64,000 nucleotides of DNA from positions 4,417,001 through 4,481,000 of the forward strand of contig OY288189.1 of NCBI GenBank assembly GCA_958439205.1. The letters are read 5' to 3'. The notes under the pieces are model-generated. The model was not told where the DNA came from. It ran no database searches and saw only the letters and a list, made by a program, of their open reading frames with translations. The position numbers and the translations under genes were made by a program. Positions 52,146 through 60,490 of this stretch are shown in pieces. Each line of letters opens with the position of its first letter. Positions within the stretch are counted from its first letter, which is position 1. The DNA comes from an uncultured Allorhizobium sp. GTDB lineage: Bacteria > Pseudomonadota > Alphaproteobacteria > Rhizobiales > Rhizobiaceae.

Positions 52146-53030
52146 TCAGAACAGGCCGGCGGGGAAATAGCGGAGATAGATCTCCTCCAGCCGGCCGTCC
52201 TTTGAAAGGGCTGCGAGCGCGCTTTCGAGCGCTGCCATGAGCGCGGCATCCTGGCCGCCCACCATGATCGTCATGCCTTCTCCCAGATGCCTTTCCGACA
52301 GGAAGGGTCCATCGAGGAAACGGCAGCAGCCGACTGCCGCCGGGCTCATCATCCAGAAGGACAGCTGCAGGGCATCGGCAAAGACCGCCGGTACCTGCTT
52401 TTCCTTCAGGGCCTTCATCAGAGCGTCCTGATTTTCGAAAGCGACGGCTTCGATATCGGGAAAGAAGTTGTTCAGCATCGCCGCGTGGGCGGTATCCTTG
52501 ACAACGCCGACCTTGCGACCGAAGAGCCCCTCGGCATCCTGGCGCGGCAGCACCGTGTCGCCCTGCATCAGGAAACGGGCCGGCAGGAGGAGATAGGGCC
52601 GCGTGAAATTGAACCGCTGCCTGAGCTCCGGCGTCACCGCGACACCCGCCATCACCGCCTCGCCCTGCCCCGCTTCAAGCGCCGAGACGAGCTGCCCATA
52701 GGGGAGAGCCTGGATCTGGCAACGCGCCTGCAGGCCGAGTTCCTCGCAGAGCGCTCTGGCGAGATCGATATGGAAGCCGGACAGACGGCCGCTCTGGTCG
52801 GTGAAGTTGAAGGGCGGGAAATCGGTAGTCGTCAGAAAGCGAAGCCGCAACACGCTGCTAACATCGGGCCGCACCAGCCGCTCGCGAGCATCGAACAGGA
52901 TCGGAAGATCCGTTGCTTGAGCCCGGGCTGTGGGTGCCGACAGAAGGAGGCACAGCAAAAGACCGAAAATCGTGGCCCACAACCCCATTAAATCTAGGGA
53001 TGTAACTTTTGCGCGCATCTCTATCATCAT
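52146..53030 (-). CDS. Periplasmic amino-acid-type solute-binding protein
   Basis: The protein of about 294 residues has a signal peptide (MGLWATIFGLLLCLLLSAPTARA) after a short charged start. Its type II binding fold reads LRFLTTTDFPPFNFTDQSGRLSGFHIDLARALCEELG, followed by GQGEAVMAGVAVTPELRQRFNFTRPYL and GRKVGVVKDTAHAAML. Such proteins feed polar-amino-acid ABC importers or act as periplasmic sensors. No permease gene is adjacent. Three in-frame ATG codons (53030, 53027, 53018) make the start uncertain; the frame further upstream overlaps the divergent glycosyltransferase gene. Confidence 0.85.
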   Translation of the reverse strand: MMIEMRAKVTSLDLMGLWATIFGLLLCLLLSAPTARAQATDLPILFDARERLVRPDVSSVLRLRFLTTTDFPPFNFTDQSGRLSGFHIDLARALCEELGLQARCQIQALPYGQLVSALEAGQGEAVMAGVAVTPELRQRFNFTRPYLLLPARFLMQGDTVLPRQDAEGLFGRKVGVVKDTAHAAMLNNFFPDIEAVAFENQDALMKALKEKQVPAVFADALQLSFWMMSPAAVGCCRFLDGPFLSERHLGEGMTIMVGGQDAALMAALESALAALSKDGRLEEIYLRYFPAGLF

Positions 53031-53044
53031 CAACCGGGGTATGA

Positions 53045-55078
53045 GTGGGGCGTTATTCCGAGCGAATGACGTGTAGCAGCTTGGTGTGGACGAGGGAATA
53101 TGGCCCGCGGATCGTCGCCGCGCGCCATGGGTCGACGCGAGAGCATGACCAACGGAGCGTGGACCGCGCGACCGGCCCCTCAAGGTTTGACCATCTGAAG
53201 ACGGAAGCCGGTCTTCTGCATATCCTCGGGATTTCCAAGCCGCTGATTGCGCGCATGGCGCAGCGGGCGGCGTCGAATGGGACCTCGATCGAGGTCGAAC
53301 TGCTGGCGAGTGGCTCGATCGAAGAAGAGGCCTATTTCGCCGGCCTAGCGCGCATGTATGGCCTGCCCTTTCTCGCCGAGATCGATCCCTCCCTCCTTTC
53401 CGATCACGCCTATGGCGACACGCAGCTTGTCGAGCCGCGCATGCTGCGCCTGCATCACACGGACAAGCCGCCGGTGGTCGCGGTGGCACCGCAGATCCTG
53501 CATATGGAAGGCCTTGCCAGACGCTTCGGGCGCCATGCAAACGGCGCCGGCAGTCTCGTCGTGACGACGCCATCCGCCATTCGAAAAGCCACCTGGAAGG
53601 CGGGGGAGGCCCGTCGAGTTAGCCATGCCGTGCGCGGATTGTTCGACAGCGTGCAGTCGCTCTCGGCGCGGCTGGTGGTCACCGGTGACCAAGGTTTTGT
53701 CGCAGGCGCGATCCTCTGCTTCATCAGCCTGCTTCTGGTCTTCGCGCCCCTGCTTGCTGTCGTCGCTGCCCATATGCTGCTATCGTTCTTCCACACGGCA
53801 GCCCTCTTCCTGCGGATCATGGCGGTCTCGCATGGTAAACGCCACCCGAAGGTTGTAGTCTCACTCGAAACCGCCAGTGACGCTCTGCCGGTCTACACCG
53901 TGATGGTCGCGCTTTACCGTGAAGCTGCTGTCGTTCCGCAATTGATCGCAGCGCTCGACGCGCTCGATTGGCCCCGCAGCCTGCTCGACGTGAAGCTGGT
54001 CTGCGAGGCGGATGACCGCGAAACGCTCGAGGCAATCCGGCAGGCGCGTCCCGGGCCGCATATCGAGGTGGTGGAAGTGCCTGATATGGCGCCTCGCACC
54101 AAGCCGAAGGCGCTCACCTATGCGCTTGCCGGTGCGCGTGGCGAGTTTCTCACCATCTACGACGCGGAGGACCGGCCGCATCCGCAACAGTTGCGCGAGG
54201 CCTTCCATGCCTTCCGGCTTGGCCCTTCAGAGCTTGCCTGCCTGCAGGCGCCGCTGGTGATCGGCAATGCCGGAGAAAGCTGGATCAGCGCAATCTTTGC
54301 GCTCGAATATTCCGCGCTTTTCCGTCGGCTGCTGCCGGCGCTTGGCTTCTACCGACTGCCGCTGCCACTCGGCGGAACGTCGAACCATTTTCGAACGGCC
54401 CTGCTCCGGGAAAGCGGCGGCTGGGACCCCTTCAATGTGACGGAGGATGCCGATCTCGGCATGCGTCTCTGTCGTATGGGTTACCGCTCATCGACGCTGA
54501 CGCTCCCCACCTATGAGGATGCGCCCACGGATTTTCGCGTCTGGCTCGCCCAGCGCACCCGGTGGTACAAAGGGTGGCTGCAAACTTGGCTGGTGCTGAT
54601 GCGCCAGCCTCTGCGCACCGCTCGCGACATGGGGCCCCTCTCTTTCCTCGTCTTCCAGCTTCTCGTCGGCGGCATGCTGGTCGCCGCCTTGAGCCATCCG
54701 GGCCTGATCGTCTTCGTCACGCTGTCCGTCCTGTCGCTGATGCAGATCCCCGCGCCGCAGCCGAATGTCTTCACGACGATGATGCTCGCGATGGATGTCT
54801 TCAACATCCTCGGCAGCTATGCCGTCTTCTTCGCGCTGGGCGCGACACCGATGACCGACCGGGAGAAGAAGGGCATAGGCTGGAAATGGGCGATGATCCC
54901 GATCTACTGGATGGCCGTGTCGCTCGCCGCCTGGAAGGCGGTCATCGAGCTGAGGCTCAAACCCTTCCACTGGAACAAGACGCCACACAGACCGAGCCGT
55001 AGCGGATCTCTACCGCCCGGCCTCGTTCAACCGAACCAGTCCGCCGAGGCGCTGACATCGGCATTCGACAAGGTGTGA
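53045..55078 (+). CDS. NfrB-like membrane glycosyltransferase, family 2
   Basis: This protein of about 677 residues has a soluble N-terminal domain (roughly 45-120, LGISKPLIARMAQRAASNG, EEEAYFAGLARMYGLPFLAEIDPSLL). It resembles the MshEN/GspE-N domain found in front of NfrB transferases. Membrane helices near 215-250 are followed by a GT-A catalytic domain. This has VMVALYREAAVVPQLIAAL, DAEDRPHPQQL, TEDADLGMRLC and the processive signature QRTRWYKGW. More helices end the protein. It probably makes or exports a polysaccharide at the inner membrane. MshEN domains can bind cyclic di-GMP; whether this one does is uncertain. GTG 53045 or ATG 53066 is the start. The 3' end overlaps the convergent gene by 52 bp. 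Confidence 0.8.
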   Translation: MGRYSERMTCSSLVWTREYGPRIVAARHGSTREHDQRSVDRATGPSRFDHLKTEAGLLHILGISKPLIARMAQRAASNGTSIEVELLASGSIEEEAYFAGLARMYGLPFLAEIDPSLLSDHAYGDTQLVEPRMLRLHHTDKPPVVAVAPQILHMEGLARRFGRHANGAGSLVVTTPSAIRKATWKAGEARRVSHAVRGLFDSVQSLSARLVVTGDQGFVAGAILCFISLLLVFAPLLAVVAAHMLLSFFHTAALFLRIMAVSHGKRHPKVVVSLETASDALPVYTVMVALYREAAVVPQLIAALDALDWPRSLLDVKLVCEADDRETLEAIRQARPGPHIEVVEVPDMAPRTKPKALTYALAGARGEFLTIYDAEDRPHPQQLREAFHAFRLGPSELACLQAPLVIGNAGESWISAIFALEYSALFRRLLPALGFYRLPLPLGGTSNHFRTALLRESGGWDPFNVTEDADLGMRLCRMGYRSSTLTLPTYEDAPTDFRVWLAQRTRWYKGWLQTWLVLMRQPLRTARDMGPLSFLVFQLLVGGMLVAALSHPGLIVFVTLSVLSLMQIPAPQPNVFTTMMLAMDVFNILGSYAVFFALGATPMTDREKKGIGWKWAMIPIYWMAVSLAAWKAVIELRLKPFHWNKTPHRPSRSGSLPPGLVQPNQSAEALTSAFDKV

Positions 55079-56577
55079 TCGCCCGCTACGGTTAGCAGTT
55101 CGACCTCAGCACACCGCGCCTGGAGTTGTGCCGCAAGATCAGAGGCCTCGCCGGCAGCCGGATCGTCGGCGCCCGTCAGGATACGGATGCGGGTGCGGGT
55201 GCGGGCGAGATCGACATCCGGCGGATCGGCCAGCACCGGCACCGGACGCAGCAGCAGTGCATCCCGTATCAGCCCCGGATGCAGCATGATGGCTGCGACG
55301 AGGAAATTCGCGCCATTGGAATAGCCGGCGAAACGCAGGCGCGTTGTGTCGAGGCCGTAAGCCTGCGTCGCCTCTTCAACGAAGGCGGCGAAGGCTTCCG
55401 CTTCCGCGCGGATATCCTTCTGATCGAAATCCCCGGGGCCGAAGCGGCGGAAGAAGCGGGCGACGCCCTCCTCCGTCGAGCGGCCTCTGAGACCAATCAG
55501 AGTGGTGGAAGGCGCCACCTTGCGCCCGAAAGGCAGCAGGCTCGCCTCGTTGCCGCCCGTTCCATGCAGGAGCACAAGCGTAGAGCCATCCGGTACCTCC
55601 GGCTCATGGATCCGGTGCACGAAGGGCAGATCGCGATAGATGATGCGAGGCTCACCCGGAAGCCCGAACTGCGGCAGCATGGGCACGATGTCTTCAGGGC
55701 GCAGATGAAAGTGTTCGGGGATGAAGAGCCGGCTGCCGAGCGTGTCCGATGGCTCGTCGATCGCAAAGCCCGGACTATCAGAGGCAAGTTCGATCAGCCC
55801 GCCGGCCGGCTCGCGGACATAGAGCGAATAGAAGTATTTGCGGTCGTGCATGTTGATCGTGTCGTCACCGCGCGACCTCAGAGCCACTGCCTGTGTTTCG
55901 ACGGCGGCACGATCGGTCATGCGCAGGGCGATATGGTCGATGGCACCGGTTCCCGGAGCTGCAGGCCAGAAGCCCGTCGCATCGCGGACGTCGATCGCCT
56001 GCCCACTCATCGAGGTCAGCCGCGTGATCGTGCCCTCGGTTGCCGCGACTTCAAAGCCGGCATGGCGGCAGAGGAAGTCGACACTGTCGGACGGTTTTTC
56101 CGACAGCAAGGTCGCTGCGCGGAGCCGGGTGATTGCGTCGCTCGGCTCGATGCCGCGTACCGCCCAGGTCTCCCCTGGCTCGACCTCTGTCGTCCCGACG
56201 AGCTTGACGATGATGCCATCCGGGTCGGCCAGCCTCAGCACCGGTTCGCCGAATTCGGTTGCGGGACCCGTGGCTGCCACACCGAACTGTAGCGCGCGGG
56301 TCAGCCAGAAGCCGATCGCTTCGGGACGAATGGCAAAGGCGATTTCACTTGCCGCACCATGACCGACGCGCCCGGGGGAACCATCTTCCCAGGCCAGGAA
56401 TGTCACCAGCGAGCCGGGGCTTGCCACCGCATCGCCGTAAAACAGGTGAAGCTGAGCCGCGTCCTCGAAACCGCCTGTGCGCTTGACGAGCCTCAAGCCC
56501 AGAAAGCCGCAATAGAAATCGACATTGGCCTGGATTTTCCGGGTGATCGCCGTGATGTGGTGCAGGCCGCTGGTCAT
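55027..56577 (-). CDS. Fusion of MhqO-type ring-cleaving dioxygenase and MhqD-type esterase
   Basis: The 516-residue protein joins two enzymes. Residues 1-300 are a two-module glyoxalase/VOC dioxygenase (GLHHITAITRKIQANVDFYCGFLGLRLVKRT; AIDHIALRM; late metal ligand in GGLIELASDSPGFA) like MhqO. Residues from about 310 form an alpha/beta hydrolase like MhqD, with LLHGTGGNEASLLPF, nucleophile S420 in AGYSNGAN, an Asp in TGADDPAA and the His in GDHTLS. In Bacillus separate mhqD and mhqO genes protect from quinones. GGGAG precedes ATG 56577. An FMN reductase gene diverges 54 bp away, completing a quinone or phenol detoxification module. Confidence 0.85.
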   Translation of the reverse strand: MTSGLHHITAITRKIQANVDFYCGFLGLRLVKRTGGFEDAAQLHLFYGDAVASPGSLVTFLAWEDGSPGRVGHGAASEIAFAIRPEAIGFWLTRALQFGVAATGPATEFGEPVLRLADPDGIIVKLVGTTEVEPGETWAVRGIEPSDAITRLRAATLLSEKPSDSVDFLCRHAGFEVAATEGTITRLTSMSGQAIDVRDATGFWPAAPGTGAIDHIALRMTDRAAVETQAVALRSRGDDTINMHDRKYFYSLYVREPAGGLIELASDSPGFAIDEPSDTLGSRLFIPEHFHLRPEDIVPMLPQFGLPGEPRIIYRDLPFVHRIHEPEVPDGSTLVLLHGTGGNEASLLPFGRKVAPSTTLIGLRGRSTEEGVARFFRRFGPGDFDQKDIRAEAEAFAAFVEEATQAYGLDTTRLRFAGYSNGANFLVAAIMLHPGLIRDALLLRPVPVLADPPDVDLARTRTRIRILTGADDPAAGEASDLAAQLQARCAEVELLTVAGDHTLSNADVSASADWFG

Positions 56578-56631
56578 GCTCGTCTCCCTGTTCTACCCTC
56601 CCTTATAACAAATCGAGACGAGGAAAAGACC

Positions 56632-57183
56632 ATGGTGACATTGCTCGGCATTTCAGGAAGCTTGCGCAAGGGCTCGCTCAACTCGGCACTCTTGAAGGCC
56701 GCAGCCGGCTTGCCGGCCGAGGGCTACACTCTTCAGACGGCCGGCATTCATGGCATTCCGCTTTATGACGGAGACCTGGAAGAGGCCGAAGGCATCCCGG
56801 CGGCCGTCACCGCCCTCAAGGAAAAGATCATCGCCGCCGACGGCGTGATCCTGTTCACGCCCGAATACAACAACCGCATCCCCGGCGCCTTCAAGAACGC
56901 CATCGACTGGCTGTCGCGCCCCTCTTCCGACATGGCCAAGGTCTTCGGCAACAAGCCCTTCGCGCTGGTCGGCGCTTCTCCCGGCAATTTCGGCACACTG
57001 CTCAGCCAGAATGCCTGGCTCCCGGTCCTGCACACGCTCGGCTGCCGGACATTTTCCGAGAAGCGGTTGATGGTGTCGCGGGCACATACGCTGTTTGATG
57101 GCGACGGCAATCTCACCGATGAGGCGACGGCCAAGAGACTTGGGGATCTGCTGGCGGCTTTTGCGAAGTTTGCGGGGAAGTAG
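56632..57183 (+). CDS. NAD(P)H-dependent FMN reductase/quinone reductase family
   Basis: The 183-residue flavodoxin-like protein has the FMN phosphate loop GISGSLRKGSLNSALL at the start and TPEYNNRIPGAFKNAIDWLSR as the isoalloxazine contact. VGASPGNFGTLLSQNAWLPVL is the dimer segment. It reduces flavin, quinones or chromate using NAD(P)H in the cytoplasm. GAGGA lies 7 bases before ATG 56632. Divergence from the MhqO-MhqD fusion suggests a role in two-electron quinone reduction, as with AzoR/MhqN in Bacillus. Confidence 0.9.
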   Translation: MVTLLGISGSLRKGSLNSALLKAAAGLPAEGYTLQTAGIHGIPLYDGDLEEAEGIPAAVTALKEKIIAADGVILFTPEYNNRIPGAFKNAIDWLSRPSSDMAKVFGNKPFALVGASPGNFGTLLSQNAWLPVLHTLGCRTFSEKRLMVSRAHTLFDGDGNLTDEATAKRLGDLLAAFAKFAGK

Positions 57184-57193
57184 CTGGGAAAGC

Positions 57194-57267
57194 TGGAGCG
57201 GGTGAAGGGAATCGAACCCTCGTATTCAGCTTGGGAAGCTGCTGCTCTACCATTGAGCTACACCCGC
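57194..57267 (-). tRNA. tRNA-Gly (anticodon CCC)
   Basis: The 74-nt cloverleaf includes an encoded CCA end. The 7-bp acceptor GCGGGTG/CACCCGC, the D arm GCTC/GAGC, the anticodon loop TTCCCAA with CCC at 34-36 and the T loop TTCGATT are all present. The discriminator base is T(U), as usual for glycine. It reads GGG codons. Confidence 0.95.
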
Positions 57268-57350
57268 GACGGGTTGAGAAATCCAACAGTTCGGCTGGAG
57301 TGTCAAGCCGGATGGGACGGAAAGGGGCGCGAATGCAGCGCCCTCTGTTG

Positions 57351-58448
57351 TCAGGGCAGGCGGAAGTGCTTGGAGAGCTTGAGGCCCTGCGCCTGGTAGT
57401 TGGAGCCGAGCCCAGTGCCGTAGAGGCCTTCCGGGCGCTCCTGCATGTGCTCGTAGACCAGGCGGCCGATGACCTGGCCGTGTTCGAGGATGAAGGGCAC
57501 TTCGTGGCTGCGGACTTCCAGAACCGCGCGACTGCCTGAGCCCCCGGCCGGGGCGTGGCCGAAGCCCGGATCGAAGAAGCCGGCATAATGCACGCGGAAT
57601 TCGCCGACCAAGGGGTCATAGGGCGTCATTTCGGCGGCATAGAGCGGCGGCACATGCACGGCTTCGTTCGAGACGAGGATGTAGAATTCGTCCGGGTCGA
57701 GGATCAGCTCGTCGCGGCCGCGGCTGTAGAGCGGCTCCCAGAAATCCAGCACCTCATGCGCGCCCTTAAGGTCGACATCGATGACCGAGGTGTGGTGCTT
57801 GCCGCGATAGCCAATCAGGCCTTGCGGCCCCGATCCCTTCAGATCGATCGACAGCGCAATGCCGCCGCCCGAGACGTTCGGCATGTCGCTTGCGACCAGT
57901 GTCTCGGCCTTATGCAGATCGAAGAGTTCCGTCTCGCCGAGCAAGGCATGGCCGACGCGGAAGCGGATCTGCGACAGGCGCGAGCCGCGCCGCACGATGA
58001 TCGGGAAGGTGCGCGGCGAAATCTCGAGATAGAGCTGGCCCTTGTAGCCGGCCGGCACCTTGTCGAATTCCTGAGCGTAATCGACCATCACGCGGGTGAA
58101 GATGTCGAGGCGGCCGGTCGAACTCTTCGGATTGGCCGAGGCCGAGATTTCCGCCGGCAGGTCGAGGCTTTCCATCAAGGGCACGATGTAGACGCAGCCG
58201 GTTTCGAGCACGGCCCCGTTTTCGAGATCGATCTCGTGCAGGGTCAGCCGCTCCAGCTTTTCGGCCACGGTGTGGCCCCTGCCCGGCATGAAGCTCGCGC
58301 GCACGCGGATTGCCTTGCCGCCCAGACGCAGGTCGAGACTTGCCGGCTGGATCTGGTCCTTGTCGAGCATGACCTCGCTCTTCAGCTGGCCGCCACCGAA
58401 CAAGGCGCCAATCGCGCGATCGGACAAAATCCCGGGTTTCAAGGTCAT
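57351..58448 (-). CDS. dcd: 2'-deoxycytidine 5'-triphosphate deaminase, long form
   Basis: The 365-residue protein deaminates dCTP to dUTP for thymidylate synthesis. It has the Dcd start GILSDRAIGALFGGG, the substrate-binding loop SANPKSSTGRLDIFTRV and the metal/water region DYAQEFDKVPAGYKGQLYLEI. A second, related half ends with VRSHEVPFILEHGQVIGRLVYEHM. Escherichia coli Dcd is about 190 residues, so this is the duplicated form common in alphaproteobacteria. ATG 58448 has AGGATTGAG ahead. It is divergent from metZ. Confidence 0.9.
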   Translation of the reverse strand: MTLKPGILSDRAIGALFGGGQLKSEVMLDKDQIQPASLDLRLGGKAIRVRASFMPGRGHTVAEKLERLTLHEIDLENGAVLETGCVYIVPLMESLDLPAEISASANPKSSTGRLDIFTRVMVDYAQEFDKVPAGYKGQLYLEISPRTFPIIVRRGSRLSQIRFRVGHALLGETELFDLHKAETLVASDMPNVSGGGIALSIDLKGSGPQGLIGYRGKHHTSVIDVDLKGAHEVLDFWEPLYSRGRDELILDPDEFYILVSNEAVHVPPLYAAEMTPYDPLVGEFRVHYAGFFDPGFGHAPAGGSGSRAVLEVRSHEVPFILEHGQVIGRLVYEHMQERPEGLYGTGLGSNYQAQGLKLSKHFRLP

Positions 58449-58530
58449 GATCTCAATCCTGTTTGGGCCCGACAAAACCAAAGCCCACCAATTGACGCAA
58501 GGCCCGCGAAGGCGTAAGGCAGCCTTATCC

Positions 58531-58580
58531 CGTGGTGATTTGGCCGGTCGGCTTGCAGCCACGTTAAACAAGTGGCTAAA
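58531..58580 (+). ncRNA. SAM-II riboswitch aptamer
   Basis: The core matches the SAM-II (SAM-alpha) consensus: CGTGGTGATTTGGCCGG, then GGCTTGCAGCCACGTTAAA and AAGTGGCTAAA. CGTGG (58531-58535) pairs with CCACG (58559-58563), and the 3' segment forms the pseudoknot. It senses S-adenosylmethionine and turns off metZ, 66 bp downstream. Confidence 0.93.
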
Positions 58581-58582
58581 TA

Positions 58583-58626
58583 GACCGGGTTTACGAAACC
58601 GGTCCGTTCACGCGACCGGTTTTTTT
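58583..58626 (+). terminator. Terminator with competing antiterminator after the SAM-II aptamer
   Basis: ACCGGTC (58598-58604) pairs with GACCGGT (58614-58620), followed by seven T: a terminator. The same middle segment can instead pair with GACCGG at 58583-58588, directly after the aptamer. This gives two exclusive folds suited to ligand-controlled termination. Confidence 0.7.
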
Positions 58627-58645
58627 GTGTTCGAAAGGCACGTGC

Positions 58646-59824
58646 ATGAGCAAGAACTGGCGCCCGGCCACCACCCTCGTCCATGGCGGCACGCTGCGCT
58701 CTCCTTATGGCGAGACGTCTGAAGCGATCTTCCTCACCCAGGGCTTCGTCTATGAGAGCTCGGAAGCGGCAGAAGCCCGCTTCAAGGGCGAGAACGACGG
58801 CTATATCTACGCCCGCTATGGCAGCCCGACCAATGACATGTTCGAAAAGCGCATGTGCATGATGGAAGGCGCCGAGGATGCGCGTGCTATGGCGTCGGGT
58901 ATGGCGGCCGTTGCTGCTGCCGTGCTCTGCCAGGTCAAGGCCGGCGACCATATCGTCGCTGCCCGCGCGCTGTTCGGCTCCTGCCGCTATGTCGTCGAGA
59001 CGCTGGCGCCGCGCTATGGCGTGGAATGCACGCTGGTCGATGGTCGTGACCTTGCCAACTGGGAAGCGGCCATCCGGCCGAACACCAAGGTGATGTTCCT
59101 CGAAAGCCCGACCAATCCGACGCTTGAAGTGATCGACGTCGCAGGCGTTGCCAAGCTCGCCGACCAGATCGGCGCGAAGCTGATCGTCGACAACGTCTTT
59201 GCGACGCCCCTCTTCCAGAAGCCGCTCGAACTCGGCGCACATGTCGTCGTCTATTCCGCGACCAAGCATATCGATGGACAGGGCCGCTGCCTTGGCGGTG
59301 TCGTCTTGTCTTCGAAGGAATGGATCAACGAGAACCTGCATGACTATTTCCGTCACACGGGTCCCGCCATGTCGCCGTTCAATGCCTGGACGCTTTTGAA
59401 GGGCATGGAGACGCTGCCGCTGCGCGTGAAGCAGCAGACGGAGAATGCAACCGCGATCGCCGATTTCCTGGCCGAGCAGTCTACCGTGGCGAAGGTGATC
59501 TATCCGGGCCGCAAGGACCACCCGCAGGCCGATATCATCGCCAAGCAGATGACTGGCGGCTCGACGCTGGTGTGCTTCGAGATGAAGGGCGGCAAGGAAG
59601 CGGCCTTCAAGCTGCAGAATGCGCTGGAGATCATCAAGATCTCGAACAATCTCGGCGATGCGAAGAGCCTGATCACCCATCCGGCGACGACGACGCACAA
59701 GAACCTTTCCGACGAGGCCCGGGCCGAGCTCGGAATCTCGGGCGGCACCGTTCGGTTGTCCTGCGGCATCGAAGACACGCAGGACCTGCTGGAAGACTTT
59801 GCCAAGGCCATCAAAGGCCTCTGA
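58646..59824 (+). CDS. metZ: O-succinylhomoserine sulfhydrylase
   Basis: This 392-residue PLP enzyme of the Cys/Met metabolism family makes homocysteine directly from O-succinylhomoserine and sulfide. Visible motifs are ARYGSPTND, SGMAAVAAAVLCQVKAGDH, LESPTNPTLEVID and the PLP lysine K207 in SATKHIDGQGRCLGG. Start ATG 58646 has AAAGG 7 bases ahead. The SAM-II riboswitch and terminator upstream make it part of methionine control by S-adenosylmethionine. Confidence 0.95.
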   Translation: MSKNWRPATTLVHGGTLRSPYGETSEAIFLTQGFVYESSEAAEARFKGENDGYIYARYGSPTNDMFEKRMCMMEGAEDARAMASGMAAVAAAVLCQVKAGDHIVAARALFGSCRYVVETLAPRYGVECTLVDGRDLANWEAAIRPNTKVMFLESPTNPTLEVIDVAGVAKLADQIGAKLIVDNVFATPLFQKPLELGAHVVVYSATKHIDGQGRCLGGVVLSSKEWINENLHDYFRHTGPAMSPFNAWTLLKGMETLPLRVKQQTENATAIADFLAEQSTVAKVIYPGRKDHPQADIIAKQMTGGSTLVCFEMKGGKEAAFKLQNALEIIKISNNLGDAKSLITHPATTTHKNLSDEARAELGISGGTVRLSCGIEDTQDLLEDFAKAIKGL

Positions 59825-59858
59825 GCACCGTTCAAAGCGCTTCATATTGCAACAATTT

Positions 59859-59882
59859 CAGCCGCGATAATCCTCGCGGCTG
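59859..59882 (+). terminator. Hairpin after metZ
   Basis: CAGCCGCG (59859-59866) pairs with CGCGGCTG (59875-59882), flanked by partly complementary CAATT and AATTG. There is no T run, so termination is uncertain. Confidence 0.4.
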
Positions 59883-60017
59883 AGCAATTGCCCTTGACGG
59901 GTCCGGTTGCGTCGTTATCCCTTGAAAGCATCGTGACGTTCGGTGGCTGATCTTGTTACCGCCACAAAGAGCGCCATTTCTGTCATGATCGCAGGCAAGT
60001 TTTCGCAGGGTCCACGC

Positions 60018-60410
60018 ATGTATCGCGCACTGACACGGGACATAGAGGTTCTGGTCGAACCTTACTATCTCGAGGAACAGTCGGACCCGGATGACAGTCG
60101 CTATGTCTGGGGCTACCGGATCGTGATCTCCAATCACTCGGCTAAAACCGTCCGCCTTACCCATCGCTACTGGCACATTACCGATCAGAACGGCCAGGTG
60201 GACGAGGTCAGCGGCCCCGGCGTGGTCGGAGAGCAGCCGCGCCTTGATCCCGGCGGCACCTATGAATACTCCTCCGGCTGCCCGCTCGATACGCCATCCG
60301 GCATGATGTATGGCACCTATCGGATGGAAACCGACGACGGAGAGAGCTTCGACGTCGAGATCCCGGCCTTCTCGCTCGACAGCCCAGGCATGGTGCGCAC
60401 CCTCAATTGA
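60018..60410 (+). CDS. apaG: ApaG domain protein
   Basis: The 130-residue protein has the immunoglobulin-like ApaG fold: YRALTRDIEVLVEPYYLEEQSDP, YVWGYRIVISNHSAKTVRLTHRYWHITDQNG and the glycine-rich VVGEQPRLDPGGTYEYSSGCPLDTPSGMMYGTY. The domain is linked to divalent-metal (Co2+/Mg2+) handling in enterobacteria; its biochemical action is unclear. GCAGGG lies 7 bases before ATG 60018; the frame upstream is not used. Confidence 0.93.
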   Translation: MYRALTRDIEVLVEPYYLEEQSDPDDSRYVWGYRIVISNHSAKTVRLTHRYWHITDQNGQVDEVSGPGVVGEQPRLDPGGTYEYSSGCPLDTPSGMMYGTYRMETDDGESFDVEIPAFSLDSPGMVRTLN

Positions 60411-60490
60411 CGATTGGCAGTTGAGTTGACCGGCGGCTGCCGCTATCTGGAAGGCTCGATCAGCATCGTCAGCCAAAGGTCTCGCCCGGT

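Noticed and set aside
55187..55206. Short direct repeat GGATGCGGGTGCGGGTGCGG
   Set aside because: It codes for ordinary residues of the hydrolase domain on the minus strand; too short to be a repeat element.
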